A stretch of DNA of 19,946 nt, from NCBI RefSeq assembly GCF_002014975.1, contig NZ_MUXV01000058.1, forward strand, positions 1-19,946. Reading direction: 5' to 3'. A program made the translations under genes and the position numbers. Below the pieces are notes generated by a model. The model had not been told where the DNA came from and searched no databases. It saw nothing but the letters and a program-made list of their open reading frames with translations. Shown here piece by piece: positions 8,643 through 15,694 of this stretch. The number at the start of each line of letters is the position of its first letter. The first letter of the stretch is position 1. The stretch is from Moraxella bovis (GTDB lineage Bacteria > Pseudomonadota > Gammaproteobacteria > Pseudomonadales > Moraxellaceae).

Positions 8643-8658
8643 TGTTCCACATGAAACA
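8643..8658. other. parS: parS-like site 6 (ribD-ribE gap)
   Basis: TGTTCCACATGAAACA is a 15 of 16 match with a changed central base. It lies 9 bp before a perfect DnaA box. Confidence 0.6.
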
Positions 8659-8797
8659 TCTTTGGGTTGTGGATAAGTTAAATGGATTATTTGCAAAAGG
8701 TCAATGGTTAAAAAGTTATCCACAACTTATTTATAAAAATTTTCTAAATTTTTTATGGAATTTAAGATGGGTAAAGCAGAATGTTTCATAGATAAAT

Positions 8798-8849
8798 GAT
8801 TGATTTTTTAAATCATGTGCAAAACAGCAAATCATTTAAAAAACCAATC
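8798..8849 (+). promoter_or_regulatory. Large AT-rich hairpin directly before the ribE ribosome-binding site
   Basis: Two 19-nt arms (8798-8816 and 8831-8849) pair at 17 of 19 positions around a 14-nt loop. The hairpin ends two bases before AAAAGG, the ribosome-binding site of ribE. It has no T-tract placed as in an intrinsic terminator and no resemblance to the FMN riboswitch. A leader structure affecting ribE expression or a relic of an inserted palindrome are both possible. Confidence 0.5.
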
Positions 8850-8863
8850 ATAAAAGGTAAGCC

Positions 8864-9526
8864 ATGTTTACAGGTATCATAGAGACAACAGGCACGCTGA
8901 TCGCCATTACGCCCACAGGCGGCGATGTGCAATTAACCATTTCCGCCCCCGAGCTTGATTTTGGCGATGTCAAATTGGGCGATTCCATTGCGTCCAACGG
9001 CATTTGCTTGACGGTGGTGGCGATAGATGGCAACAGCTATGCGGTAGATGTTTCACGTGAAACATTAGCCATTTCCGCCCTAAACGTCTGGAAAGTAGGC
9101 GACACGCTGAACCTAGAAAAAGCCATGCTTCCAACCACACGTTTTGGTGGGCATATCGTGGCAGGTCATGTGGACGGCGTGGGCAAAATCGCCAAAATCG
9201 CCAAAGACGCTCGCTCGGTCTATATCGAAGTCGCCCTACCGTCAGAGCTGATGAAATACACTGCCGACAAAGGCTCAATCACGGTGGATGGTATCAGTCT
9301 CACGACCAACCGCATAAAGCCGTCTGAACATATCGTTTGCCTAAATATCATTCCGCACACTGCTGAGATGACTAACATTGCACGACATTGGGCGGTGGGG
9401 CGAGCGGTGAATATAGAAGTGGATTTGGTGGCACGGTATTTGGAGCGACTTATCGGAGCAAAAATCGATACACCCCAAGGCAACATTACCGAAGAGCTAT
9501 TAATAAAAAGTGGGTTTTTTAAATAG
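8864..9526 (+). CDS. ribE: Riboflavin synthase alpha chain
   Basis: Dismutates two 6,7-dimethyl-8-ribityllumazine molecules to riboflavin, the last step of the pathway. The 220-residue protein has the family start MFTGIIE and two repeated lumazine-binding barrels. The first contains SIASNGICLTV (41-51) and the second begins around GGHIVAGHVDGVG (95-107) with SITVDGISLT. ATG 8864 is preceded by AAAAGG about 7 nt upstream. A perfect parS palindrome lies inside the gene and encodes V-S-R-E-T of the conserved ETL motif (63-68), with no extra residues needed there. The gene is separated from ribD by 380 bp of DnaA-box/parS DNA, so it probably has its own promoter. The symbol ribC is also used for this enzyme. 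Confidence 0.96.
   Translation: MFTGIIETTGTLIAITPTGGDVQLTISAPELDFGDVKLGDSIASNGICLTVVAIDGNSYAVDVSRETLAISALNVWKVGDTLNLEKAMLPTTRFGGHIVAGHVDGVGKIAKIAKDARSVYIEVALPSELMKYTADKGSITVDGISLTTNRIKPSEHIVCLNIIPHTAEMTNIARHWAVGRAVNIEVDLVARYLERLIGAKIDTPQGNITEELLIKSGFFK
9049..9064. other. parS: parS site 7 (inside ribE, perfect palindrome)
   Basis: TGTTTCACGTGAAACA is a 16 of 16 match and a fully symmetric palindrome. It encodes V-S-R-E-T in RibE. Confidence 0.88.
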
Positions 9527-9560
9527 GTTTAATGAATTCAATATGTGGTATAGGATTTGA

Positions 9561-9620
9561 GGTGGCGTGCTGTACACGTCTATAAAATGATAATACCAAA
9601 GGACGTGTCCAGTACGTCCC
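9561..9620. repeat. MITE-like imperfect palindrome between ribE and fmt
   Basis: The arms 9561-9580 and 9601-9620 are imperfect inverted repeats sharing GACGTGT-x-CAG-x-ACG and separated by about 20 nt of AT-rich DNA. There is no clear T-tract, so it does not look like a simple terminator. Its GC-rich arms stand out against the surrounding AT-rich gap (9527-9695). A dispersed palindromic element is likely; genome copy number would decide. Confidence 0.55.
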
Positions 9621-9695
9621 TACATTCATATTATTAAATTGGATTGCGGTAATTTAAAAATATATGATAATTACCCAATATTATAAAGGTAAAAA

Positions 9696-10697
9696 ATGAA
9701 CCATAAATTACGCCTAATTTTCGCAGGCACACCAGAATTTGCCAAAGTCGCCTTGCAAGCCCTGATTGACCGCCAAGATGAGCTAAATCTTGATATTGTG
9801 GCGGTCTATACTCAGCCCGACCGCAAGGCAGGACGGGGACAAAAATTGACCGCCAGTCCCGTCAAAGAGCTTGCCCTTGGCCATAATATCCCTGTGGAAC
9901 AGCCGATAAGTTTTAGCTTAAAGCATGAAAACGGACAGGTTTCACGTGAAACACTTGCCAATTATCGTCCTGATGTGATGATTGTTTGTGCGTACGGTTT
10001 GATTTTACCGCTTGGCGTGTTAAATACTCCAACTTATGGTTGCCTAAATATTCACGGCTCGCTACTGCCTAGGTGGCGTGGGGCGGCTCCCATTCATCGG
10101 GCGATTTTGGCGGGCGATACGACTACAGGCATTACCATCATGCAGATGAATCAAGGGCTTGACACGGGCGATATGCTCTACAAGCTCCCTTGCGACATTA
10201 TAAATACTGACACGACCCAAACGCTTCATGACAAACTTGCCGAGCTTGGCGGGCAGGCGATGGTAATAGTGTTAAAGGACTTGGCAACTTACCAAGCCAA
10301 TGCTAAGCCACAAGACGACAGTCTTGCCAATTATGCCGAAAAAGTAAGCACCGATGAAGGGCAAATCAACTGGCAAAATTCTGCTCATCACATTAACCGC
10401 CAAATCCGTGCGTTAAATGCGTTTGCTTTTTTAAATGGCGAGCGTATCAAGGTGCTAGAATGTACGCCCATAAAGCCTGACCAAACCACGACCGAGACGG
10501 CAGGTAAGATTGTAAGTATAGGGCGAAAGGCGGTGCTGGTGGCGTGTGGTGCTGATGACAATGGCGATAAGCATTTGATAAATATCACAAAAATGCAATG
10601 GGCAGGGGGTAAGCCTTTGACCGCCGAACAAATTGCGGTGGGTGATAAATTAAAAGACGGGCAAGTTTTTGATAATAATGCTGACAATGGGCAGTAA
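9696..10697 (+). CDS. fmt: Methionyl-tRNA formyltransferase
   Basis: Formylates initiator Met-tRNA using 10-formyl-THF. The 333-residue protein has a Rossmann-type formyltransferase domain with IFAGTPEFA (8-16), the tRNA-binding loop region TQPDRKAGRGQKL (39-51), and catalytic Asn118/His120 in NIHGSLLPRWRGAAP plus Asp156 in QGLDTGDM. A C-terminal OB-like domain follows. AAGG lies about 8 nt before ATG. A parS site encodes V-S-R-E-T (82-86) in a loop that appears about five residues longer than in E. coli Fmt. This comparison is from memory of the E. coli sequence. rsmB follows with its most likely start 2 nt after the stop. Confidence 0.97.
   Translation: MNHKLRLIFAGTPEFAKVALQALIDRQDELNLDIVAVYTQPDRKAGRGQKLTASPVKELALGHNIPVEQPISFSLKHENGQVSRETLANYRPDVMIVCAYGLILPLGVLNTPTYGCLNIHGSLLPRWRGAAPIHRAILAGDTTTGITIMQMNQGLDTGDMLYKLPCDIINTDTTQTLHDKLAELGGQAMVIVLKDLATYQANAKPQDDSLANYAEKVSTDEGQINWQNSAHHINRQIRALNAFAFLNGERIKVLECTPIKPDQTTTETAGKIVSIGRKAVLVACGADDNGDKHLINITKMQWAGGKPLTAEQIAVGDKLKDGQVFDNNADNGQ
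9938..9953. other. parS: parS-like site 8 (inside fmt)
   Basis: GGTTTCACGTGAAACA is a 15 of 16 match, with only the first base changed. It encodes V-S-R-E-T in Fmt. Confidence 0.78.
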
Positions 10698-10698
10698 T

Positions 10699-12027
10699 AT
10701 GCAAATCAATCCACAACTACCCGTCCGAGCCAATATTATTTTAACCCTTGAAAAAATCAATCAAGGGCAATCTTTATCATTATTATTGGATGATTTATTA
10801 ACTGCCGTCAAAGATAATGAAAAAGGCTTTACTCACGAATTATTATTAGGCACGCTTCGTCATTGGCACGCCATTAGTCGCATTGGCGAGAGTTTGATAA
10901 AACAGCCCCTAACCGATATTGGCATTACTTGTGCGTTAAATATGGGCTTGTATGAACTTTTATATATGAACACGCCTGATTATGCCATTATTAACGAAAC
11001 ATTAAATGCGGTCAAATCCTTAAATAAAAATTATGGCGTAGGGCTAATTAACGCCATATTGAGAAAAGTGGCGGATAAAAAAGAAAAATTCGCCAAAAAG
11101 ATAAATAAAAATCACAGCCTGCCAAATTGGCTTGCCAAAGAATTAAAACAAGATTGGGGTGATTATTATGAAAATTTGGGGCAAAATCTGCGAAAACCCG
11201 CTCCGATATTTTTGCGTGTGAATGGCAAATTTAGCACGCTTACATATTATGCCAATCTGTTAAATTCTGCCGATATCGCCTACGAAATTCTACCGCTTGG
11301 CGTGGCGGACGAGCGTGTGATTAAGCTGACTGTTTCGCAAAAAGTGCAATCTTTACCACATTTTCAAGACGGTTTTGTGAGTGTGCAAGACCGTCATGCA
11401 CAGCTTTGTGGGCATATTTTAAAGGCGTTAAACCTACCCAAAAACCTAAGACTGTTGGACGCTTGCACCGCCCCAGGGGGGAAGTTGGCTCAACTGTTGG
11501 AGTTGTCAAACGATGAGTTTCACGTGAAACATATCACGGCATTAGACAATGACGAAAAACGTCTAAACCGTGTGCATGACAATTTGGCTCGCTTGAAGTT
11601 GGCGGACAAGGCGGACGTGATTTGTGCGGATGGCACGAGTTATCAGGCGGACACGCCCTTTAATGTCATCGTGCTTGACGCTCCGTGCAGTGCCACGGGG
11701 GTCATCAGGCGACACCCTGACATTGCCCTGCTTCGCACCGAGCAAGATGTCGCCCAAACGGTCGCCTTACAAGCTAAAATTTTACAAAATCTATGGCAAA
11801 ATCTGGCGGTGGGTGGACATTTGCTCTATATTACCTGCTCCTTGTTAAAGGTGGAAAACGAATGTCAAATCACAAATTTCCTTGCCAGTACGCCAAACGC
11901 CAAAGCGGTGGATTTTGAATTGACCCTACCCAATCAAATCAAGCAAGCGGCGGGTTATCAATGTTTGCCGTTAAATGACGATGACGGCGACGGATTTTAT
12001 TATGCGTTGCTACAAAAAGTGGATTAA
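10699..12027 (+). CDS. rsmB: 16S rRNA (cytosine(967)-C(5))-methyltransferase RsmB
   Basis: SAM-dependent methylation of C967 in 16S rRNA. The 442 residues from ATG 10699 comprise an N-terminal NusB-like helical domain (about 1-130), then a Rossmann methyltransferase domain with SAM motif LLDACTAPGGK (252-262), DAPCSATG with Cys330, and YITCS with catalytic-type Cys380. Alternative in-frame starts at 10669 (TTG), 10678 and 10687 overlap fmt; 10699 aligns best with known N-termini. A parS-like site encodes E-F-H-V-K-H just after the SAM motif, using a different frame from the other genic sites. The fmt-rsmB pair is a conserved operon. Confidence 0.96.
   Translation: MQINPQLPVRANIILTLEKINQGQSLSLLLDDLLTAVKDNEKGFTHELLLGTLRHWHAISRIGESLIKQPLTDIGITCALNMGLYELLYMNTPDYAIINETLNAVKSLNKNYGVGLINAILRKVADKKEKFAKKINKNHSLPNWLAKELKQDWGDYYENLGQNLRKPAPIFLRVNGKFSTLTYYANLLNSADIAYEILPLGVADERVIKLTVSQKVQSLPHFQDGFVSVQDRHAQLCGHILKALNLPKNLRLLDACTAPGGKLAQLLELSNDEFHVKHITALDNDEKRLNRVHDNLARLKLADKADVICADGTSYQADTPFNVIVLDAPCSATGVIRRHPDIALLRTEQDVAQTVALQAKILQNLWQNLAVGGHLLYITCSLLKVENECQITNFLASTPNAKAVDFELTLPNQIKQAAGYQCLPLNDDDGDGFYYALLQKVD
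11516..11531. other. parS: parS-like site 9 (inside rsmB)
   Basis: AGTTTCACGTGAAACA is a 15 of 16 match with only the outermost base changed. It is the site furthest from oriC in the window. Confidence 0.78.
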
Positions 12028-12073
12028 AGGCAAAATAAATGATAATATGAATATTATTTGTTTGATAAAATAG

Positions 12074-12133
12074 GTGGCTAAACGCCAAAATCATTTGTCA
12101 GGATTATGTCAATTTAGACAGACAGGCATTTGA
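12074..12133 (+). pseudogene. Possible antitoxin gene remnant upstream of the toxin-antitoxin pair
   Basis: A tiny frame from GTG encodes AKRQ-NHLS-GLCQ-FRQTGI. The next gene encodes KRQ-F-GLCQ. At DNA level AAACGCCAA (12080-12088 and 12321-12329) and GGATTATGTCAA (12101-12112 and 12333-12344) are shared in the same reading frame, with 9 extra bases in this copy. This suggests a fragment of a related antitoxin gene. The match is short, so chance is not excluded. Confidence 0.3.
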
Positions 12134-12179
12134 AGAAAAATATCAGATGTATTATGATTGATAAATAATAGGAGTTGTC

Positions 12180-12410
12180 GTGGATATTAAGCCGATACAA
12201 ACCATTGAACAAGCTGTTCAGTACATGCAGTCCATTCCAGTTCAAAGACAGCAAGGTATTTTTGATTATTTGTATGCTGATATGATTGATTATCAAAGCG
12301 AATCAAAAACAAATCAAGAAAAACGCCAATTTGGATTATGTCAAGGTAAAGGCAGTTTTAAGTTGTCTGATGATTGGGAGATGAGCGAGGAAGAATTATT
12401 GGGACTATAA
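12180..12410 (+). CDS. VapB-like antitoxin of a type II toxin-antitoxin pair
   Basis: A 76-residue acidic protein, probably DNA-binding at its N-terminus and toxin-binding through its C-terminal GKGSFKLSDDWEMSEEEL. This tail resembles the G-x-(F/L)-x-(I/L)-S/A-DD(F/W) pattern of antitoxins paired with PIN toxins (DUF2281/Phd-like). The start is GTG at 12180 with AGGAG five bases upstream. It is followed after one base by the toxin gene, the usual antitoxin-first arrangement, so translational coupling and autoregulation by the complex are expected. Codon use is AT-rich compared with fmt or mnmE, consistent with an acquired module. The family assignment rests mainly on the partner. Confidence 0.8.
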   Translation: MDIKPIQTIEQAVQYMQSIPVQRQQGIFDYLYADMIDYQSESKTNQEKRQFGLCQGKGSFKLSDDWEMSEEELLGL

Positions 12411-12411
12411 C

Positions 12412-12816
12412 ATGAAAAATCAGTACGTTATAGATACGCATATTTTTCTATGGTTGGTTTTTAATCCTAATAAAATCAATGCTAAAATCAGGTGTTTATT
12501 AGAAGATAAAAATAATAGAGTTTTTATCTGTAATACCAGTTTTTGGGAAATTTCTATTAAATATAATCTGGGTAAATTGGATTTAAATGGCGTATCACCC
12601 AAAGAATTGCCTGATATTGCCATAAAAATGGGTATTGAAATTATACAGGTTAATCATGATATTATGGCAAATTTTTATCAATTACCAAAAGTAGAAAAAC
12701 ACAAAGACCCATTCGATAGAATTGTGATTTATTATTGTATTTATCATAAATTAACATTGGTTTCTATTGATGATAAATTCAATGAATATCAAAAGTTTGG
12801 TTTGAATTTAATCTAA
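12412..12816 (+). CDS. VapC-like PIN-domain toxin
   Basis: A 134-residue PIN-domain ribonuclease-type toxin. Its acidic metal-binding residues are apparent: Asp8 in VIDTHIFLW, Glu46 in SFWEISIKYNLGKL, Asp99/Asp102 in KDPFDRIV, and Asp120/121 in SIDDKF. The WEI-x-IKY-x-LGKL and DPFDR signatures place it with the Sll0205-like VapC subgroup. Substrates of this subgroup are poorly known; cleavage of tRNA or rRNA is typical for VapC proteins but is not shown here. It appears intact. Composition is strongly AT-rich. It lies between rsmB and thrC, with 24 nt to the thrC start, so read-through into thrC is possible. Confidence 0.9.
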   Translation: MKNQYVIDTHIFLWLVFNPNKINAKIRCLLEDKNNRVFICNTSFWEISIKYNLGKLDLNGVSPKELPDIAIKMGIEIIQVNHDIMANFYQLPKVEKHKDPFDRIVIYYCIYHKLTLVSIDDKFNEYQKFGLNLI

Positions 12817-12840
12817 TTTTTTAATTTAAAAGGTACTTTT

Positions 12841-14253
12841 ATGAACTATATCAGCACTCGTGGCAATACCGCTCCCATGCAGTTTAGTGACGTTCTATTG
12901 ATGGGGCTTGCCCCTGACGGTGGTTTGATGCTCCCTGAGACTTACCCACAGATTGACCGTGCGACTTTGGATAAATGGCGGTCGCTGTCTTATACCGAGC
13001 TTGCTTTTGAGATTATGTCGCTGTTTGCCACCGACATTCCCAAGGATGATTTAAAGACGCTCATTAACAAAACCTACACCAAAACCGCCTTTGGTACGGA
13101 CGAGATTACCCCTGTTCGCACATTAAAAGACGGCATTAAAATTTTGGAATTATCCAATGGCGTAACGCTTGCCTTTAAAGACATGGCAATGCAATTTTTG
13201 GGCAATGCCTTTGAATATGTCCTAAAACAAAAAAACAAACGCCTAACCATTATCGGAGCAACGTCTGGCGATACAGGCAGTGCCGCCGAATATGCCTTGC
13301 GTGGTAAAGATAATATTGATGTCTTTATGATGTCGCCACACGGCAAAATGAGTGAATTTCAGCGAGCCCAAATGTACAGTCTCATGCACGATAATATCCA
13401 CAATATCGCCATTAATGGTATGTTTGATGATTGCCAAGATATTGTAAAGGCAATTCAGCAAGATAAAGCATTTAAAGACAAATATCAAATTGGCACGGTT
13501 AATTCTATTAACTGGGGTCGTATTTTGGCTCAAATTGTTTATTATTTTAAAGGCTATTTTAATGCCACCAATAATAATGACGAGCGGGTAAGTTTTTGTG
13601 TGCCGTCTGGTAATTTTGGTAATGTCTGTGCAAGTCATATCGCCCGTGAAATGGGATTGCCAATTCATCGCTTAATTGTGGCGACCAATGAAAATGATGT
13701 GTTAAATGATTTCTTTAAAACAGGCAAATACATTCCCCGCACCAGCGAAAATACTTTTGTCACTTCCAGTCCGTCTATGGACATTTCTAAGGCATCAAAT
13801 TTTGAACGCTTTATTTATTTATTGGTGGGCAAAGACAGCGAAAAATTAAACGCCCTATGGCAAGATGTGGGTAGTGGTAAAGGCTTTGATTTATCGTATT
13901 TATTAAATGACGCTCAAAATAAATATGGCTTTGTGTCTGGTAAATCTACCCACGCTGATAGAATTGCGACCATTAAAGCGGTTTATGAAAGTGATAAAGA
14001 TTTGCTTGACCCACATACCGCAGACGGTGTCAAAGTCGCCCGTGAAGTGCGTCTGGCTGATGAAGTGATTGTCGTTGCCGAGACGGCATTGCCAGCCAAA
14101 TTTGCCGAGACCATTTTTGAAGCCATTGGCGAAATTGATATTCCACGCCCTACTCATGCCAAAGACATTGAAAGCCTGCCTCAAAAAGTGGTGGTATTGG
14201 ATAATAAGGTGGAATTGGTCAGGCAATTAATTGAGCAAAATGTGAAATTGTAA
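12841..14253 (+). CDS. thrC: Threonine synthase
   Basis: PLP-dependent conversion of O-phosphohomoserine to threonine. The 470-residue protein has the characteristic N-terminus YISTRG (3-8), the PLP-binding lysine Lys113 in LAFKDMAMQF, the substrate/phosphate region ATSGDTGSAA (140-149), and VPSGNFGNV for cofactor phosphate. The length is normal for the long gammaproteobacterial/yeast-type ThrC. AAAAGG lies 7-8 nt before ATG. hom is not next to it in this window. A terminator follows directly. Confidence 0.97.
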   Translation: MNYISTRGNTAPMQFSDVLLMGLAPDGGLMLPETYPQIDRATLDKWRSLSYTELAFEIMSLFATDIPKDDLKTLINKTYTKTAFGTDEITPVRTLKDGIKILELSNGVTLAFKDMAMQFLGNAFEYVLKQKNKRLTIIGATSGDTGSAAEYALRGKDNIDVFMMSPHGKMSEFQRAQMYSLMHDNIHNIAINGMFDDCQDIVKAIQQDKAFKDKYQIGTVNSINWGRILAQIVYYFKGYFNATNNNDERVSFCVPSGNFGNVCASHIAREMGLPIHRLIVATNENDVLNDFFKTGKYIPRTSENTFVTSSPSMDISKASNFERFIYLLVGKDSEKLNALWQDVGSGKGFDLSYLLNDAQNKYGFVSGKSTHADRIATIKAVYESDKDLLDPHTADGVKVAREVRLADEVIVVAETALPAKFAETIFEAIGEIDIPRPTHAKDIESLPQKVVVLDNKVELVRQLIEQNVKL

Positions 14254-14265
14254 TTTATATTTAAA

Positions 14266-14292
14266 AAAAGGGTGTATTTAATATACCCTTTT
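14266..14292 (+). terminator. Intrinsic terminator after thrC
   Basis: The arms 14266-14277 and 14281-14292 pair over 12 bp (one G-U) around a 3-nt loop, with GGGT/ACCC in the stem and A- and T-rich flanks. It begins 13 nt after the thrC stop. Confidence 0.8.
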
Positions 14293-14311
14293 GTCATTCT
14301 GGAAATGTATA

Positions 14312-15232
14312 ATGGCTAAAATGTTAGATAGACAGCAACAAGCAAAAGAATATCGAGAACTAAAAGAAAGATTTGATGCAATAAAACTAAGTGTTATCAA
14401 CAATTTAGATAAACTTGGTCAATTGGCAAATGATATTCTGATGGATGAATTTTACCATCTAGCTGATTATATTGGTTGGATAAAAACCAATATTAATAAA
14501 ATAGTAAATTATAGAAATATATACATATTAGAATTTTTAGATATAAGAATTGGTAAAATTCTCTCAAAAACATCTGATGATGATTTTGTAAAATCGGAAA
14601 TAATGGAGATTAATTTCCTATTGGATAATTATCACAATATATCACAAGAATTTTTAGTAAAACTCAATGAATATTTTGATGGTATTTATCAAGATGCTTG
14701 GTTACAGGTCGGTAAATTTTCAGAATTAAATGATATTTACAAAAATCATAAAACCTATGAAATTTATGAAAAATCAGAAGATGTAAATCATAAAAAGTAT
14801 ATTTTCTAGATTGCAATTGCTATTTTATTTGCTATTATTGGATTCTTCTTTTCAATATTCAGTAAGGCTATTTATACCCAATGCTTTTTTGGAAATTTAT
14901 GTATTTTAGAGTATAATGATATTGATTATTGGATTATGAAAGCTGGCATCATCTTTATTACAATTACAGGCGTTACTTTCTGTTTAAAACAAGCCATTCA
15001 TTACCAAAAGAAAAAAGACAAAGCCGAGCAAACCCGTTTGGAGCTAGAAGCCCTACCAACTTACATGTTTAATTTTTCTGATGAACAGAAAAATGAAGTT
15101 TATAAAGAATTAACTGGTAAATATTTTGGGCGAGATTCTGATAATGAGGGTTGTCAAGCAATGTCTGATGTGATTCAAGAACAGATTAAGTTAAGTAATG
15201 AAGTTTTAAAGAGTGCTTTGGAAAAGAAGTAA
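14312..15232 (+). pseudogene. Membrane-protein gene of unknown family, interrupted by an in-frame amber codon
   Basis: Two open stretches, 14312-14809 (165 residues) and 14810-15232, lie in the same frame and are separated only by TAG at 14807-14809. No frameshift is needed. The combined product would be about 306 residues: a soluble helical N-terminal part rich in Ile, Asn and Lys, a hydrophobic helix right after the stop (IAIAILFAIIGFFFSIF), a second hydrophobic segment (IIFITITGVTFCL), and a charged C-terminal tail. TAG probably replaced a Trp TGG, since the residue would start the membrane helix. I do not recognise the family. A Met inside the distal part (14936) could start a short fragment, but no good ribosome-binding site is visible. 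Strongly AT-rich, it looks acquired. Confidence 0.7.
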
Positions 15233-15277
15233 TTTTAGATTGGTTTTTTGGAAAAAATCATGCTAATTTCAACTTAA

Positions 15278-15427
15278 TCTAAAAACTCACGCCAAAAACC
15301 CTACCAAAACGTTGTTGTTACAACATTTGATTTGGTGGTGGGTGATGGTCATGATAAATTTGTCATTGAATATTATGGCGAACGCTTTGATGAGATGCTT
15401 ATCACGCAAACTAACGTTGCTCCATAA
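15278..15427 (+). pseudogene. Start-less coding remnant in the tsaP upstream gap
   Basis: A frame without a start codon encodes about 49 residues ending FVIEYYGERFDEMLITQTNVAP-stop, preceded by a stop at 15275. Its residue composition looks like real protein, but it has no start and no recognised family, so a 3' gene fragment is the best guess. The rest of the 15233-15694 gap contains a 7-bp hairpin (15434-15440 with 15452-15458) and an extended -10-like TGGTATGCT near 15614-15622 that may serve tsaP. I see nothing else there. Confidence 0.3.
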
Positions 15428-15694
15428 CTGTTGTCGCCACAGAGATGACAAGTGGCGAGTGTATCGTTCTGTTTGACAACACACGGCACGGCTAAAATGT
15501 GATGTTTTGTAGGTTTTTATGGCTATCTTATCCAAAAGTCGCCAAACGATGTATTTTTGTCGGAAAGTTACCGCCAAATAATGATAAAATAGTTAATATT
15601 TTTTTACATTTTGTGGTATGCTAAGCAAGATTTTAGCAAGTTCGTGTTTTTCTAAAAAGACACACTTGTTGCCTTTAATAATGGATAAAATGAT

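Larger units (their letters stand above)
8469..8724. other. DnaA-box cluster interleaved with parS sites between ribD and ribE
   Basis: Three perfect 9-mers occur: TTATCCACA at 8469-8477 (within the ribD 3' end), its complement TGTGGATAA at 8668-8676, and TTATCCACA at 8716-8724. A one-mismatch TGTGGAAAA lies at 8534-8542. Three parS-like palindromes lie between them. A strongly AT-rich stretch follows (8725-8765). This is as dense in perfect boxes as parts of oriC, 6.5 kb away. Together with the hairpin at 8798 it accounts for the gene-free 8484-8863 interval. I saw no FMN riboswitch, tRNA or small ORF there. Its function as a DnaA-titration site, regulatory region or accessory origin is inference. 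Confidence 0.7.

Noticed and set aside
8484..8863. FMN (RFN) riboswitch expected near riboflavin genes
   Set aside because: No conserved FMN aptamer blocks are present; the gap is DnaA boxes, parS-like sites and an AT hairpin.
15530..15538. DnaA-box-like TTATCCAAA
   Set aside because: A single one-mismatch 9-mer without neighbours is expected by chance in 20 kb.
15287..15577. 96-residue open frame on the minus strand
   Set aside because: No ribosome-binding site or recognisable domain; it overlaps the more protein-like frame on the plus strand and is probably its shadow.
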